Assembly: GCA_022822265.1 (NCBI GenBank)
Contig: JAJECA010000025.1
Coordinates: 62,001-126,000 of the forward strand
Source: Acidimicrobiia bacterium
GTDB taxonomy: Bacteria; Actinomycetota; Acidimicrobiia; Acidimicrobiales; Bin134
Direction: 5' to 3'
Length of the DNA stretch: 64,000 nt
The notes beneath the pieces are model-generated. The model did no database searches, was not told the origin of the DNA, and was given only the letters and a program-made list of their open reading frames with translations. Within the stretch, counting starts at the first letter, position 1, and each line of letters opens with the position of its first letter. A program made the position numbers and the translations under genes. Below are positions 50,659 through 60,095 of the stretch, piece by piece.

Positions 50659-52023
50659 ATGAGCACCGGCAACGGCGAACAGCACACCTTCCGCACCTTC
50701 CAACTCCGCAATCTGGAAGACACCCCCGGCTTCGACCGGCTGAGCGACCACCAGAAGATGGTGACCCGCGTAGTGGGCTCGGTGTTGCCGTTCAAGACCA
50801 ACAACTACGTGTGCGAGGAGCTCATCAACTGGGACAACGTGCCCGACGATCCCATGTTCCAGCTCACATTCCCTCAAGAGGGCATGCTCGATCCCGAGCA
50901 CTTCAACCGCATTGCCGATCTGATCAAGGCCGAGGTTCCGGCCGCCGAGCTCAAGGCCGCGGCCCGGGAGATCCAGCTCAGCCTCAATCCGCACCCCGCC
51001 GGGCAGGTGGAGATGAACGCTGGGTACTTGGAAGAAGAGGTGGTGCAGGGCGTGCAGCACAAGTACCGGGAGACGGTGCTGTTCTTCCCCACCCAGGGCC
51101 AGACCTGCCACGCCTACTGCACCTATTGCTTCCGGTGGCCGCAGTTCGTGCAACTCGACGACCTCAAGTTCGCCAGCAAGGAGATCGATCGGCTGGTGTC
51201 CTATCTCAAGCTGAATCCGACGGTGTCCGACGTGTTGTTCACCGGGGGCGATCCGATGATCATGCGCACCGAGCTGATCCGCCGCTACGCCGAGCCGCTG
51301 ATGGACGACAGCCTGGAGATCAACACCATCCGATTCGGCACCAAGGCCCCGGCTTACTGGCCCTACAAGTTCACCGAGGGCGAAGAGGCCGACGACCTGC
51401 TGCGGCTGTTTGAGGAGATCGTGGCCTCAGGGCGCCACCTGGCGATCATGGCCCACTACTCGCATCCGGTGGAGCTGGCCACCGATGCGTCGCGGGAGGC
51501 GCTGCGGCGCATCATCGAGACCGGTGCGGTGGTGCGGTGCCAGGCTCCGCTGATCCGCCACGTGAACGACAGCGCCCGGGCCTGGGCCGACATGATCACC
51601 ACCGAGGTATCCCTGGGGGCGGTGCCCTACTACATGTTCGTGGAGCGCGACACCGGGGCCAAGCGCTACTTCGAGGTGCCGCTGGTGGAGGCCTACCAGA
51701 TCTACACCGACGCCTATAAGCAGGTGTCGGGGCTGGCCCGCACCTGGCGAGGGCCGTCGATGTCGGCCACTCCGGGCAAGGTGCTGGTGGACGGCATCGT
51801 CGAGGTCGGCGGCGAGAAGGCGATCGCCCTGAAGTTCGTCCAGGCTCGCGACCCCGAGTGGGTGAACAAGATCTTCTTCGCCGCCTATGACGAAGAGGCG
51901 TCGTGGCTCGACGAGCTGCGCCCGGCGTTCGGCGAGGAGAAATTCTTCTACACCGATGAACTGAACGCCATGAAGACCGACACCCCCCAGCGGGTGCAAC
52001 TCATAACCACCCGCGCGGCCTAG
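50659..52023 (+). CDS. KamA-family radical SAM protein (lysine 2,3-aminomutase-like)
   Basis: A 454-residue radical SAM enzyme. The cluster motif CHAYCTYCFRW (CxxxCxxC) is near residue 150, then VLFTGGDPMIM (GGD, SAM binding), INTIRFGTKAP, and HYSHPVEL as in the aminomutase substrate site. The PLP-lysine loop of true lysine 2,3-aminomutases (GGGGK) is not intact: the corresponding region reads SATPGKVLVDG. Function as a beta-lysine or other amino-acid mutase is therefore uncertain. The ATG at 50659 follows GAGG; the longer frame upstream has no similarity. Confidence 0.82.
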   Translation: MSTGNGEQHTFRTFQLRNLEDTPGFDRLSDHQKMVTRVVGSVLPFKTNNYVCEELINWDNVPDDPMFQLTFPQEGMLDPEHFNRIADLIKAEVPAAELKAAAREIQLSLNPHPAGQVEMNAGYLEEEVVQGVQHKYRETVLFFPTQGQTCHAYCTYCFRWPQFVQLDDLKFASKEIDRLVSYLKLNPTVSDVLFTGGDPMIMRTELIRRYAEPLMDDSLEINTIRFGTKAPAYWPYKFTEGEEADDLLRLFEEIVASGRHLAIMAHYSHPVELATDASREALRRIIETGAVVRCQAPLIRHVNDSARAWADMITTEVSLGAVPYYMFVERDTGAKRYFEVPLVEAYQIYTDAYKQVSGLARTWRGPSMSATPGKVLVDGIVEVGGEKAIALKFVQARDPEWVNKIFFAAYDEEASWLDELRPAFGEEKFFYTDELNAMKTDTPQRVQLITTRAA

Positions 52024-52058
52024 CCCGTTCGCTAGTCGTCTCGTTCGAACAGGGGGCT

Positions 52059-52094
52059 ATACCAATCTGCATTGCGGCTTGGTATGCTCATTGT
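52059..52094 (+). promoter_or_regulatory. Promoter-operator of the second RHH/MazF pair
   Basis: TATGCT (52083-52088), CATTGT, ATG 52095: a leaderless start. ATACCAA (52059-52065) and TTGGTAT (52079-52085) are a perfect 7-bp inverted repeat whose right arm enters the -10 box. Confidence 0.6.
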
Positions 52095-52352
52095 ATGGCG
52101 CAATTGGTGACGAGGGTGGATGACGGGCTGGTGGCTCGTTTGGACGAGATGGTGGATAGCGGCGAGGTGGAGTCGCGCTCTGATGCTGTGCGGCGGGCGT
52201 TGGTGCAGATGCTCGATGAGCGCCGGCGCCGCCTGACGGGGGAGGCCATGGCAGAGGCGTATAGGCGCGTTCCCGAAACCGAGGAAGAGTTGCGCTGGGC
52301 TGAGGCCAATGGAAGGGCCATGGTGGCCGAGGAACCCTGGGAGCGTTGGTGA
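52095..52352 (+). CDS. Ribbon-helix-helix antitoxin
   Basis: An 85-residue protein. AQLVTRVDDGLVARLDEMVDSG, then EVESRSDAVRRALVQMLDERRR is a CopG/MazE-type ribbon-helix-helix domain; the acidic tail (RVPETEEELRWAEANGRAMVAEEPWERW) is the likely toxin-binding part. It overlaps the toxin start by GTGA. Leaderless start with an operator-like palindrome upstream. Confidence 0.85.
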   Translation: MAQLVTRVDDGLVARLDEMVDSGEVESRSDAVRRALVQMLDERRRRLTGEAMAEAYRRVPETEEELRWAEANGRAMVAEEPWERW

Positions 52353-52657
52353 CACCGGCACAATGCGACATTTGGTGGGCCGAGAGCGAGGGGGAGAGCA
52401 GGCCGGTTCTGGTGGTCACCCGCAATGAGGTGATCCCAAACCTACAGAGGATCATGGTTGCCCCCATCACCCGCACGATTCGAGGGCTGGCCACTGAGGT
52501 GCCCCTTGACGTGGAAGACGGTATGGCCCAGCCCTGTGCGGCGTCGTTCGACAACCTGAGAGTTGTCCTTCGCTCGCAACTCACTACCCGGGTGGGTTCG
52601 ATAGCCCACCGCCGCTACGAAGTCTGCGCCGCCCTAGCCGCCATCGCCGACTGTTGA
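52349..52657 (+). CDS. MazF/PemK-like toxin
   Basis: A 102-residue toxin-like endoribonuclease. QCDIWWAESEGESRPVLVVTRNEVI (N-terminal barrel with the R-P-V-L-V-V motif), IMVAPITRTIRGLATEVPLD and CAASFDNLRVVLRSQLTTRVGSI match the PemK/MazF family. The GTG at 52349 overlaps the antitoxin stop at 52350-52352. It is not closely similar to the MazF-like gene at 41399. Confidence 0.87.
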   Translation: MTPAQCDIWWAESEGESRPVLVVTRNEVIPNLQRIMVAPITRTIRGLATEVPLDVEDGMAQPCAASFDNLRVVLRSQLTTRVGSIAHRRYEVCAALAAIADC

Positions 52658-52733
52658 GGGACTGCCAGCTCCGGCAAGGGCGTGGGGCTATTTCGATGCC
52701 GCGCTGGGCCAGGGCGGCGCGGCAACGAACCTG

Positions 52734-53429
52734 CTACAAGCCGCCGGACACGGTGCAACTGATGGTTGAAAGCGTGCTCTCGGTGCCGTCGTCAAGGGTC
52801 GCGGTGCCGGACACGCTCCATGTGCCTTGAGCAGTTTGATTGAATTCGACCCAGGTAGGCAAATGACCCGAGAGTGAATCACGGAGGACCGTTGTCCCCC
52901 ATCTCGGATTTCCCAAGGAATGCTCTGCCCACACATCCCAGGAGGTCGTCCCGTCCTCTGGGTTGAGCTGCACAAAGATTCGATACGAGTCCGTTGTACA
53001 CGCCAGGCTGCCAACCTCTGGAGTCTCGTGGAATGTGACAGTCGGGGTGGCTGTGACGGTCGAGGTAGTCACCGTGCAGCTCGTTTCCCCGATGTTGATC
53101 CACGTCCCGTCGTCGGTCTCCATGTTCACCCACACGGTGTATGTACCCGCTGACAACGAAGAAATCGTCGTCGAGGCGGGCTCCGAGGATCTTTCGCTCC
53201 AGTCTAGAAGCTTCCCGCTCTGGTTGCCTGAGGAGTTCTGCACCCACGCCGTGTACTGAAACGCGCGAGCTTCACCGGTCCACGTCACCGTGATCGAAGA
53301 CTCACCCGCACTACACGACACACCCGACGCCCGCGCGCCAGAAATCAGGGCCAAACCCAACACGAAAACCAAGGCAACCGCAAGGAGAGCAGCTATGCGG
53401 GCTGTTGGCCGGGTTCTTGTGTCAGACAT
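52734..53429 (-). CDS. Secreted two-domain protein of a local paralogous family (copy 3)
   Basis: A 231-residue exported protein. Signal peptide: TARIAALLAVALVFVLGLAL then ISGARA. Domain 1 (about 36-125) is fibronectin-III-like, with Cys at both ends (VSCSAG, ETSCTV) and the motif ISSLSAGTYTVWV. Domain 2 (about 142-231) starts LACTTD and ends ISCTVSGGL, with the repeat-family motif AQGTWSVSGTA. A Thr-rich linker joins them. Function unknown. Last gene of a four-gene operon; its ATG is 25 nt after the stop of the related gene upstream. Confidence 0.7.
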   Translation of the reverse strand: MSDTRTRPTARIAALLAVALVFVLGLALISGARASGVSCSAGESSITVTWTGEARAFQYTAWVQNSSGNQSGKLLDWSERSSEPASTTISSLSAGTYTVWVNMETDDGTWINIGETSCTVTTSTVTATPTVTFHETPEVGSLACTTDSYRIFVQLNPEDGTTSWDVWAEHSLGNPRWGTTVLRDSLSGHLPTWVEFNQTAQGTWSVSGTATLDDGTESTLSTISCTVSGGL

Positions 53430-53453
53430 GACAGCGATGTGATACCTGGGTCG

Positions 53454-54245
53454 CTACAGGCCGCCACTCACAGTGCAGCTGATGGCAGCGAGTGTCGACC
53501 ACTCCGATTGGCCGGCGATTCTCGCGGATCCGGAAATGTTCCACGTGCCCTGAGCAAGACTTTCAAACGTCATTGAGAGCTGCAAAGAGCCCGCCGGTCC
53601 TGCGGCCAAGACTGCTTCGTCGTCGTCGGGGTCGTCGTTGTTGAGTATGGCCAGTTGTTCTTGAGACCAGGCGGCGCCGACCAGTCCCCCTATCTTCGGA
53701 TAACCCGAGGAATGCTGCAGAGTTGCCTCCCAGGTGTCCGTTCCGGTCTCAGGATCCAATGTAACTGTGATCGAAGAATTACTTGCTGAACAGCTAATGG
53801 TGCCCGCCCCGCTCGCCGCCGCTGTGGGCGTGGCAGTGGGGGTGGGCGTGGCAGTGGCTGTGGGCGTGGCAGTGGGGGCGGTCACCGTGCAGGTCGTTCG
53901 CCCGATCTCGATAATCGAGCCGCTGGTGGTGTGCTTGTCTACGTATACGGTGTAGGTACCCGCTGACAATGAGGAGAATGTCGTTGAGGCGGTGGGAGCA
54001 GTGCTGCTCCACCAAGGCACTATCTGCGATATCTGCTCCTCTGCGGAATTTATCACGTAGGCCGTGTACTGCCTTACGTGTGTCTCGCCGTTCCAAGACA
54101 TCGAGAGGGAGCCCTCACCCCCCGTGCACGTGAGGCCGCCGGAGGCCTGCGCGCCTGACGTCAGAGCGAGGCCCGACGCAAGCACGAAGGCAACTAAGAG
54201 GACGGCCGCTACTCGAACTGTTGGCCAGGTTCTTGTGTTGGACAT
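53454..54245 (-). CDS. Secreted two-domain protein of a local paralogous family (copy 2)
   Basis: A 263-residue exported protein and close relative of the gene downstream. Signal peptide TVRVAAVLLVAFVLASGLAL then TSGAQA. Domain 1 (LTCTGG ... FSSLSAGTYTVYV ... TTCTV), then a Thr-Pro-Ala linker of TPTA units, and domain 2 (ISCSAS ... HSSGYPKIGG ... AQGTWNISGSA ... AISCTVSGGL). The linker DNA is a short tandem repeat likely to vary in length. I start at ATG 54245 (MSNTRTWP), matching the start of the paralogue (MSDTRTRP). Confidence 0.7.
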   Translation of the reverse strand: MSNTRTWPTVRVAAVLLVAFVLASGLALTSGAQASGGLTCTGGEGSLSMSWNGETHVRQYTAYVINSAEEQISQIVPWWSSTAPTASTTFSSLSAGTYTVYVDKHTTSGSIIEIGRTTCTVTAPTATPTATATPTPTATPTAAASGAGTISCSASNSSITVTLDPETGTDTWEATLQHSSGYPKIGGLVGAAWSQEQLAILNNDDPDDDEAVLAAGPAGSLQLSMTFESLAQGTWNISGSARIAGQSEWSTLAAISCTVSGGL

Positions 54246-54252
54246 GGCTGAG

Positions 54253-55164
54253 TCAGTTCCCTTCATGGTTGTACCAGCCGGCACCGATGAGGGTGCCGTC
54301 GACATTCACAATCCACATGCGCATGGTGCTGGGGCCTCCGGCTCCGGCCGGATTGTCGTCGGCGGTGATCCAGCTGCCCTCGGCGTTGGCGCCGCGCACT
54401 GCGGGGCCCAGCAGGTCTTCGATATCGGTTCCGATAAGCCCGGGATCCAAGTGGGCCAGGATCTCGCCGTCGGGGGCGGCGATGATCCCGGTGAAGTACC
54501 TGTCGAGGGTGTCGTTGCGGTTGTAGTACTCGATGGTCGGCATCAGGCCCGCAGAGATGCTCTGGGGGTCGTTGTGGAACGCCACGACGGCTTCCACCCC
54601 GCCGCGGCGGAATTGCTCGGCCGAATCAGAGACGAGCTGTTGCGCCAAATCGTCGGTGTTGATGTACCAGCCCGAGCTGAACAGCAGCCCATCATGGCGG
54701 ACGACCCAAGTATTTTTGAGCTCGAAGCCGCCTTGGTCGCCGAGCGTGCTGGCGGCGGGGTTCACATACACGTAGGGCACCCAGCGGCCTGCTTCGGTGG
54801 CCGCGAGCAACTCGGTACCGAAGCGGTAGCCGTTGATGTCGGTGCCCACCCAGCCATTGACATCCAGCCCCCGCCGGTCGGGCACGTAATGGCCGACCAC
54901 GATGTCGTTCTCGTCGATGACGAACACATACCACTGGCCATCGACGCTGTCTGGGCTGTTCACATGGGCCAGCGCGGCATCCAGCCCCTCGTTCTCATAG
55001 AGGGCGATGGCCTGATCCACGATGAACTTCGTGAAGGCCGCCGGATCAGACTTGGGCGGCGCCGGGGCTTCGTCAACACCGTCGCTACAGCCAGCACCAA
55101 GGAACAGGCCGACGGCCAAGACAGCGGCCATTGCGAGCTTGCTCATCTTCAAAAGAGCAGTCAT
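54253..55164 (-). CDS. Lipoprotein with Cache-like sensor domain
   Basis: A 303-residue lipoprotein. Lipobox LGAGC places the lipidated Cys near residue 26, followed by a short linker. The rest has two Cache-like halves: QWYVFVIDENDIVVGHYVPDRRGLD ... FELKNTWVVRHDGLLFSSGWY and DRYFTGIIAAPDGEILAHLDPGLIGTD ... STMRMWIVNVDGTLIGAGWYNHEGN. Double Cache domains normally form the extracellular part of receptors; here it is a free surface lipoprotein that could bind a small ligand. It lies within the operon of the secreted family, 7 nt before copy 2. Confidence 0.75.
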   Translation of the reverse strand: MTALLKMSKLAMAAVLAVGLFLGAGCSDGVDEAPAPPKSDPAAFTKFIVDQAIALYENEGLDAALAHVNSPDSVDGQWYVFVIDENDIVVGHYVPDRRGLDVNGWVGTDINGYRFGTELLAATEAGRWVPYVYVNPAASTLGDQGGFELKNTWVVRHDGLLFSSGWYINTDDLAQQLVSDSAEQFRRGGVEAVVAFHNDPQSISAGLMPTIEYYNRNDTLDRYFTGIIAAPDGEILAHLDPGLIGTDIEDLLGPAVRGANAEGSWITADDNPAGAGGPSTMRMWIVNVDGTLIGAGWYNHEGN

Positions 55165-55220
55165 TTGGAGGCCAACTCAGCGCTCTCGTTGCCGTGTGCA
55201 GTCGCGTGACATCCAGACCG

Positions 55221-55697
55221 CTACAAGCCGCCGGCCACCGTGCAGGTGATGGCAGAGAGTGTTGTCCAATCACCTTCCGCTTGGCCCCGCGATCTCGTAG
55301 ATGCGGACACATTCCATATCCCCTGAGGAAAACTCTGAGCGGTATCTCCACCGAACAAATGAGTGAGCGGCAATTCGCCCGCAGGTCCTTCGGCTAAGAC
55401 TTCTTGTATGGCGTCCAAGTCGTCGCCGCTGATTATCTCCAGCTGCTCTTCAGTCCACGGGATGCCAATGGTTTCCACATACCTCGGACTCCCCGAGGAA
55501 TGCACCGCAGCCACCTCCCAGCTGATGACTTCGCCTTCAGGATGCAACGACACTTTGATCAATTGATCGGTTGTTGCACAGCTAATGGTGCTCGCCCCGC
55601 TGGCCGACGCTGAGCCGGACATGAGAGCAAAGACCACCGCGAGGACCGCGGCAACTAGGAAGGGCGACCGGGGCCTCAAATAGTTGTACACATACAT
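55221..55697 (-). CDS. Secreted single-domain protein of a local paralogous family (copy 1)
   Basis: A 158-residue exported protein that keeps only domain 2 of the family: signal peptide (LVAAVLAVVFALMSGSASAS), ISCATTD, HSSGSPRYVET, WTEEQLEIISGDD, QGIWNVSASTR and the C-terminal AITCTVAGGL. WTEEQLEI corresponds to WSQEQLAI in copy 2. First gene of the operon; ATG 55697 is 6 nt after TATACT, so leaderless. Function unknown. Confidence 0.72.
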   Translation of the reverse strand: MYVYNYLRPRSPFLVAAVLAVVFALMSGSASASGASTISCATTDQLIKVSLHPEGEVISWEVAAVHSSGSPRYVETIGIPWTEEQLEIISGDDLDAIQEVLAEGPAGELPLTHLFGGDTAQSFPQGIWNVSASTRSRGQAEGDWTTLSAITCTVAGGL

Positions 55698-55709
55698 CTT
55701 CGCAGTATA
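55698..55709 (-). promoter_or_regulatory. Leaderless promoter of the secreted-protein operon
   Basis: Minus strand TATACT (55709-55704), GCGAAG, ATG 55697. It gives the four-gene operon its own promoter 70 nt downstream of the guaA stop. Confidence 0.55.
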
Positions 55710-55767
55710 TCACGGAGGATGTGCAGGACGAATGTGCATCAAATATGTGGAGAGGAGATCGTTTCGC

Positions 55768-57354
55768 CTATTCCCACTCGATGGTGCCGGGGGGCTTGGA
55801 GGTGATGTCGTAGGCCACCCGGTTGATGCCGTCCACCTCGTTGATGATGCGGCTCGACATCTTCTCCAGCAGGTCGTAGGGCAGCCGGGCCCAATCGGCG
55901 GTCATGGCGTCCTCGCTGGTCACCGCTCGGATGACCGCCACTTGGCCGTAGGTGCGCTCGTCGCCCATCACGCCCACGGTGCGGATGTCGGGCAGCACGG
56001 CAAATGCCTGCCACACTTCCCGCTCCAGTCCGGCGGCGTGGATCTCGGCCCTCACGATGGCGTCGGCCCTTGAGAGCAGCGCCACCTTGCCGGGAGTTAC
56101 CTCCCCGATCACCCTCACTCCGAGTCCCGGACCGGGGAAGGGATGGCGCCACACGATCTCATCGGGCAGGCCCAGCTCGTGGCCAACGGCCCGCACCTCG
56201 TCTTTGAACAGATCGCGCAGCGGCTCCACCAGCTCGAAGTCCATCTCCTCGGGGATGCCGCCCACGTTGTGGTGGCTCTTGATCTTGGCCGCGGAGTCGG
56301 AGCCCGACTCGATCACGTCGGGATACAGCGTGCCCTGCACCAAGAAGGCGGCACCGTCCACCTGATTGGCGGCCTCCTCGAAGATGCGGATGAACAGCTC
56401 GCCGATGATCTTGCGCTTCTCCTCGGGGTCGATCACCCCTACGAGGGCCTCGAAGAACCGGTCGGCAGCGTCCACCGCAATCAGCTCGATGCCTTGGGAG
56501 CTGCGGAAGGCGTCGATCACTTGCTGGCCCTCGTCTTGGCGCATCAAACCGGTGTCCACGAAAACGCAGGTGAGCTGATGACCCACCGCCCGGTGCACCA
56601 GGGCGGCGGCCACCGCTGAGTCCACCCCGCCCGACAGGCCGCACACTGCCCGGCCGTCGCCGATTTGGGCGCGGATGGCGGCCACCGACTCGTCGATGAA
56701 CGACTCGGTGGTCCACGACGGGGACAAACCGGCCCCCCGGTACAAGAACCGCTCCAACACGGCCTGCCCCCCTGGAGTGTGGGCCACCTCGGGATGGAAC
56801 TGGACTCCGAAAATGCGCTGGGCGGGGTTCTCCAGGGCGGCCACCGGTGCCTGGGGCGTGGAGGCGGTGACCACAAAGCCCTCGGGCGGGATTGCGATGG
56901 AGTCGAAGTGGCTCATCCACACCGGGCGCTCAGTGTCTTCGTCGGGGCTGAACAGCGTGCCGGGATCGCTCACGCTCATGGCGGTGCGGCCGTACTCGCC
57001 GATGCCGGTGCGGGACACCTCCCCGCCGAGTTGGGCGGCGATGAGCTGGGCGCCGTAGCAGATGCCCAAGATGGGTACGCCCAACTCATAGATGGCGGGG
57101 TCGATGCGGGGAGACCCCTCGACGTGAACCGACTTGGGGCCGCCGGAGAAGATCACCGCCCCAGGCTGGCGGGAGGCGATCTCAGCGGCGCTGATGGAGT
57201 GGGGGACGATCTCGCTGTAGATGTGGGCCTCGCGCACCCGCCGGGCGATGAGCTGGGCGTACTGGGCGCCGAAGTCCACCACCAAGACGGGGTGGTCTCG
57301 GCTGGCGGAATCGGTGCCGATGGCCGCCGATAATCCGTCGGCGGTGCTGCTCAA
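55768..57354 (-). CDS. guaA: GMP synthase (glutamine-hydrolysing)
   Basis: A 528-residue enzyme converting XMP to GMP. The GATase domain has [22 protein letters not shown] with the Cys nucleophile and GVQFHPEV; the ATP pyrophosphatase domain has [15 protein letters not shown]; the dimerisation domain ends [17 protein letters not shown], the universal C-terminus. The start is TTG at 57354, which overlaps the stop of the upstream IMPDH-like gene (TTGA), so the two are coupled. Confidence 0.97.
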   Translation of the reverse strand: MSSTADGLSAAIGTDSASRDHPVLVVDFGAQYAQLIARRVREAHIYSEIVPHSISAAEIASRQPGAVIFSGGPKSVHVEGSPRIDPAIYELGVPILGICYGAQLIAAQLGGEVSRTGIGEYGRTAMSVSDPGTLFSPDEDTERPVWMSHFDSIAIPPEGFVVTASTPQAPVAALENPAQRIFGVQFHPEVAHTPGGQAVLERFLYRGAGLSPSWTTESFIDESVAAIRAQIGDGRAVCGLSGGVDSAVAAALVHRAVGHQLTCVFVDTGLMRQDEGQQVIDAFRSSQGIELIAVDAADRFFEALVGVIDPEEKRKIIGELFIRIFEEAANQVDGAAFLVQGTLYPDVIESGSDSAAKIKSHHNVGGIPEEMDFELVEPLRDLFKDEVRAVGHELGLPDEIVWRHPFPGPGLGVRVIGEVTPGKVALLSRADAIVRAEIHAAGLEREVWQAFAVLPDIRTVGVMGDERTYGQVAVIRAVTSEDAMTADWARLPYDLLEKMSSRIINEVDGINRVAYDITSKPPGTIEWE

Positions 57355-58514
57355 CGGCCCATCCCGATGCCCTGAGACCGCTGGAGGGACTTGCCCTCGG
57401 TTTGCAGGGAGGGGGCGATCATGATGTCGGCCTTCTGGAACTCCTTGAGCGACTCATAGCCGCAGGTGGCCATGGAGGTGCGCAGTCCGCCGAACAGGTT
57501 GAGGCGGCCATCGTTCTCCCGGGCCGGTCCAACCAGGATCTCCTCCAGCGTGCCCCGGGGGGTGGTCTGCACCCGGGCGCCTCGCGGCAGGGTGGGATGG
57601 AAGGTGGCCATGCCCCAGTGGTGGCCCCGGCCGGGAGCCTCGTGGGCGGCGGCCAGCGGGGAGCCGATCATCACCGCGTCGGCTCCGCACACGATGGCCT
57701 TGGCGATGTCGCCGCCGGTGGACATGCCGCCGTCGGCGATTATGTGGACATACACCCCGGTCTCGTCGAGATGGCGCATCCGAGCCGCTCGGGCGTCGGC
57801 GATGGCGGTGGCCTGGGGAACGCCGATACCCAGCACCCCCCGGGTGGTGCAGGCCTGACCCGGCCCGACGCCCACCAGGATGCCGGCGGCGCCGGTGCGC
57901 ATGAGGTGAAGCGCAGCGTCGTAGCTGGCGCAGCCGCCGACGATCACCGGGATCTCCAGGCGGCGCACGAACTGCTTGAGGTTCAACGGCTCATGGTTCT
58001 TGGATTTGTGCTCGGCGGTGACCACCGTGCCCTGGATCACCATGAGGTCTAGCTCGGCGGCCAGCAAGTGGGGGGCGAGCTGCTCGGTGCGCTGAGGGGT
58101 GACCGACGCGCACGAGATCACCCCGGCGTCTTTGATCTGGCGAATGCGCTCGCCGATCAGCTCGGGCTTGATGGGCTCGGCGTAGAGCTCCTGCATCCGC
58201 AGGGTGGCCTTCTCGGGGGGCTGGGCCGCGATTTCATCCAGAATCGGCTCGGGATCCTCATAGCGGGTCCACAGCCCCTCCAGGTTGAGCACCCCCACCC
58301 CGCCCAGGCGCCCGATGGCAATTGCAGTCTCGGGACTGACCACGCCGTCCATGGCCGAGGCCATGAGGGGCAGGTCGAAGCGGTAGGCGTCGATCTCCCA
58401 GGCGATGCTCACATCTTCGGGATCGCGGGTGCGGCGGGTGGGGACGATGGCAATGTCGTCGAATCCGTACGCCCGCCGTGCGGTCTTGCCCAGCCCGATG
58501 TCAATCTCGGCCAT
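57351..58514 (-). CDS. guaB3: GuaB3-type IMP dehydrogenase-related protein
   Basis: A 387-residue TIM-barrel protein of the IMPDH/GMP reductase superfamily, typical of the GuaB3 form found in actinobacteria: no CBS domains, [19 protein letters not shown] at the N-terminus, [20 protein letters not shown] with the catalytic Cys, and [28 protein letters not shown]. Whether it acts as IMP dehydrogenase or GMP reductase cannot be told here. Start ATG 58514 has AGGGG 7 nt upstream; a GTG one codon earlier is possible. Operon with guaA. Confidence 0.9.
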   Translation of the reverse strand: MAEIDIGLGKTARRAYGFDDIAIVPTRRTRDPEDVSIAWEIDAYRFDLPLMASAMDGVVSPETAIAIGRLGGVGVLNLEGLWTRYEDPEPILDEIAAQPPEKATLRMQELYAEPIKPELIGERIRQIKDAGVISCASVTPQRTEQLAPHLLAAELDLMVIQGTVVTAEHKSKNHEPLNLKQFVRRLEIPVIVGGCASYDAALHLMRTGAAGILVGVGPGQACTTRGVLGIGVPQATAIADARAARMRHLDETGVYVHIIADGGMSTGGDIAKAIVCGADAVMIGSPLAAAHEAPGRGHHWGMATFHPTLPRGARVQTTPRGTLEEILVGPARENDGRLNLFGGLRTSMATCGYESLKEFQKADIMIAPSLQTEGKSLQRSQGIGMGR

Positions 58515-58605
58515 CACGACGCCCCTTTTGCTTGGAAACCAGGAATTCTAAAGCCTTCGGCCTTGCTATAGGGGGATTTACTTCTCCCTCAAGAAGAAGG
58601 CGAAA

Positions 58606-60009
58606 TCAAGCGGCCGATTGGATGAGATTCCATAGATCTTCGATGTGGTGGCGCTCGGTTTGGGGGCTGCCGATGGCTACGCGGAGGATGAGTTGGCCGT
58701 CGATGGTGGTGGGGGTGAGGTAGGCCCGGCCGGACTGGTTGACCGCCTCCAAAACCCGCTGGGAGGCCTCGTTGCCGTCGACGTGGCGGAAGCACACCAG
58801 GCTGACCACGGTTGGGGCGGCCAACTCGAACCGGTCGTCGGCCTCCACCCACTCGGTGAGCTCGGCGGCCCAGGCGATGTGGCGGCGGATGTGGGCCCGC
58901 AACCCCTCGAGCCCGTAGTGGCGGAGCACAAACCACAGCTTCAAGGCCCGGAACCGCCGGCCCAAGGGCACCTGCCAGTCGCGGTAGTCCACCACCGCTC
59001 CCGACTCGCTGGCCGGATTGCGCAGGTACTCAGGAGTAATCGACAAAGCGTCGTTGAGACTGGCCCGGTCGGCCACATAGAAGGCCGAGCAGTCGAAGTT
59101 GGTGAGCAGCCACTTGTGGGGGTTGAACACGTAGCTGTCGGCGGTCTCCAAGCCGGCGTTGAGAAACCGCATCTCCGGGCACAGGGCAGCGGAGCCGGCG
59201 AATGCGGCGTCCACGTGCAGCCAGGCCTCGAAGTTAGTGGCCACCCATCCCGCCTCGGCCACCGGGTCAAGTGCGGTGGTGGAGGTGGTGCCCACGGTGG
59301 CGGCAACGAAGAACGGAGTCAGGCCGTCGTTTTTGTCGTTGACGATCTCGTAGGCCAGATGGTCGGCTCGCATGGCGAAGTCTGGGGTGGTGGCGATGGA
59401 GCGCACTCGCTCGTCGGGGATTCCGGCCACCCGCAGCCCCTTGGCGATGGACGAGTGGGCCTGCTCGGAGGTGTAGGCCACCAGCCTGGGCAGTGCGTCG
59501 ATGCCGCCGGCCCGGTGCCGAGCGGCGAGGATGGCGCACAACGTGCTGCTGGACGCGCTGTCCTGGATGACGCCGTTGCCCCGGAACTTCTCAGGCAGGT
59601 CCATCTCGACGGCCAGCCAGTCGAGCACATGCTGCTCCAGTTCGGTTACCGCGGGGCCGGTGTCCCACAACATGCCTTGGGCACCGAGGCCCGAAGACAC
59701 CAGATCGGCCAGCGCAGACGGCCCGCTGGCGTTGGCCGGGAAGTAGGCGAAGAACCCCGGTGCCTGCCAGTGGGTGATGCCCGGCAGGATCACCCGATCC
59801 AGGTCGTCCAAAACGTCGGCGAAGTCCTCGCCGTGCTCAGGGGCCTCAGCGGGCAGCATGGCCCGGATATCGCCCGGCTCCACCGGAGCCTTGACTGGGA
59901 GGTCGCCGAGGCGGGCCATGTAGTCGGCCACCCAGTCCACTGCCTGGTGGCCCGCTTGCCGGAACTCCTCGGGGCTCATGTGGTTCGGTCGCTCAGCCAT
60001 GGCTGCCAT
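58606..60009 (-). CDS. PLP-dependent aromatic-L-amino-acid-type decarboxylase
   Basis: A 467-residue group II decarboxylase. ITHWQAPGFFAYFPANASGPS near residue 80 is the DDC N-terminal signature; DSASSSTLCAILAAR holds PLP phosphate ligands; WLHVDAAFAGSAALCPE carries the Asp that contacts the pyridine N; FNPHKWLLTNFDCSAFYV contains the Schiff-base Lys near 303. It probably makes tryptamine, phenylethylamine or tyramine; the exact amino acid is unknown. ATG 60009 or 60000 (MAERP) may be the start. Confidence 0.92.
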   Translation of the reverse strand: MAAMAERPNHMSPEEFRQAGHQAVDWVADYMARLGDLPVKAPVEPGDIRAMLPAEAPEHGEDFADVLDDLDRVILPGITHWQAPGFFAYFPANASGPSALADLVSSGLGAQGMLWDTGPAVTELEQHVLDWLAVEMDLPEKFRGNGVIQDSASSSTLCAILAARHRAGGIDALPRLVAYTSEQAHSSIAKGLRVAGIPDERVRSIATTPDFAMRADHLAYEIVNDKNDGLTPFFVAATVGTTSTTALDPVAEAGWVATNFEAWLHVDAAFAGSAALCPEMRFLNAGLETADSYVFNPHKWLLTNFDCSAFYVADRASLNDALSITPEYLRNPASESGAVVDYRDWQVPLGRRFRALKLWFVLRHYGLEGLRAHIRRHIAWAAELTEWVEADDRFELAAPTVVSLVCFRHVDGNEASQRVLEAVNQSGRAYLTPTTIDGQLILRVAIGSPQTERHHIEDLWNLIQSAA

Positions 60010-60095
60010 TGTTGCCGAAAGACCGGGATGCGGCGATGCCTAGTCATGGGAGATATCCCGCCGAGATGCTTGAGCGCTGGAGGCTGGGGGTTCAG

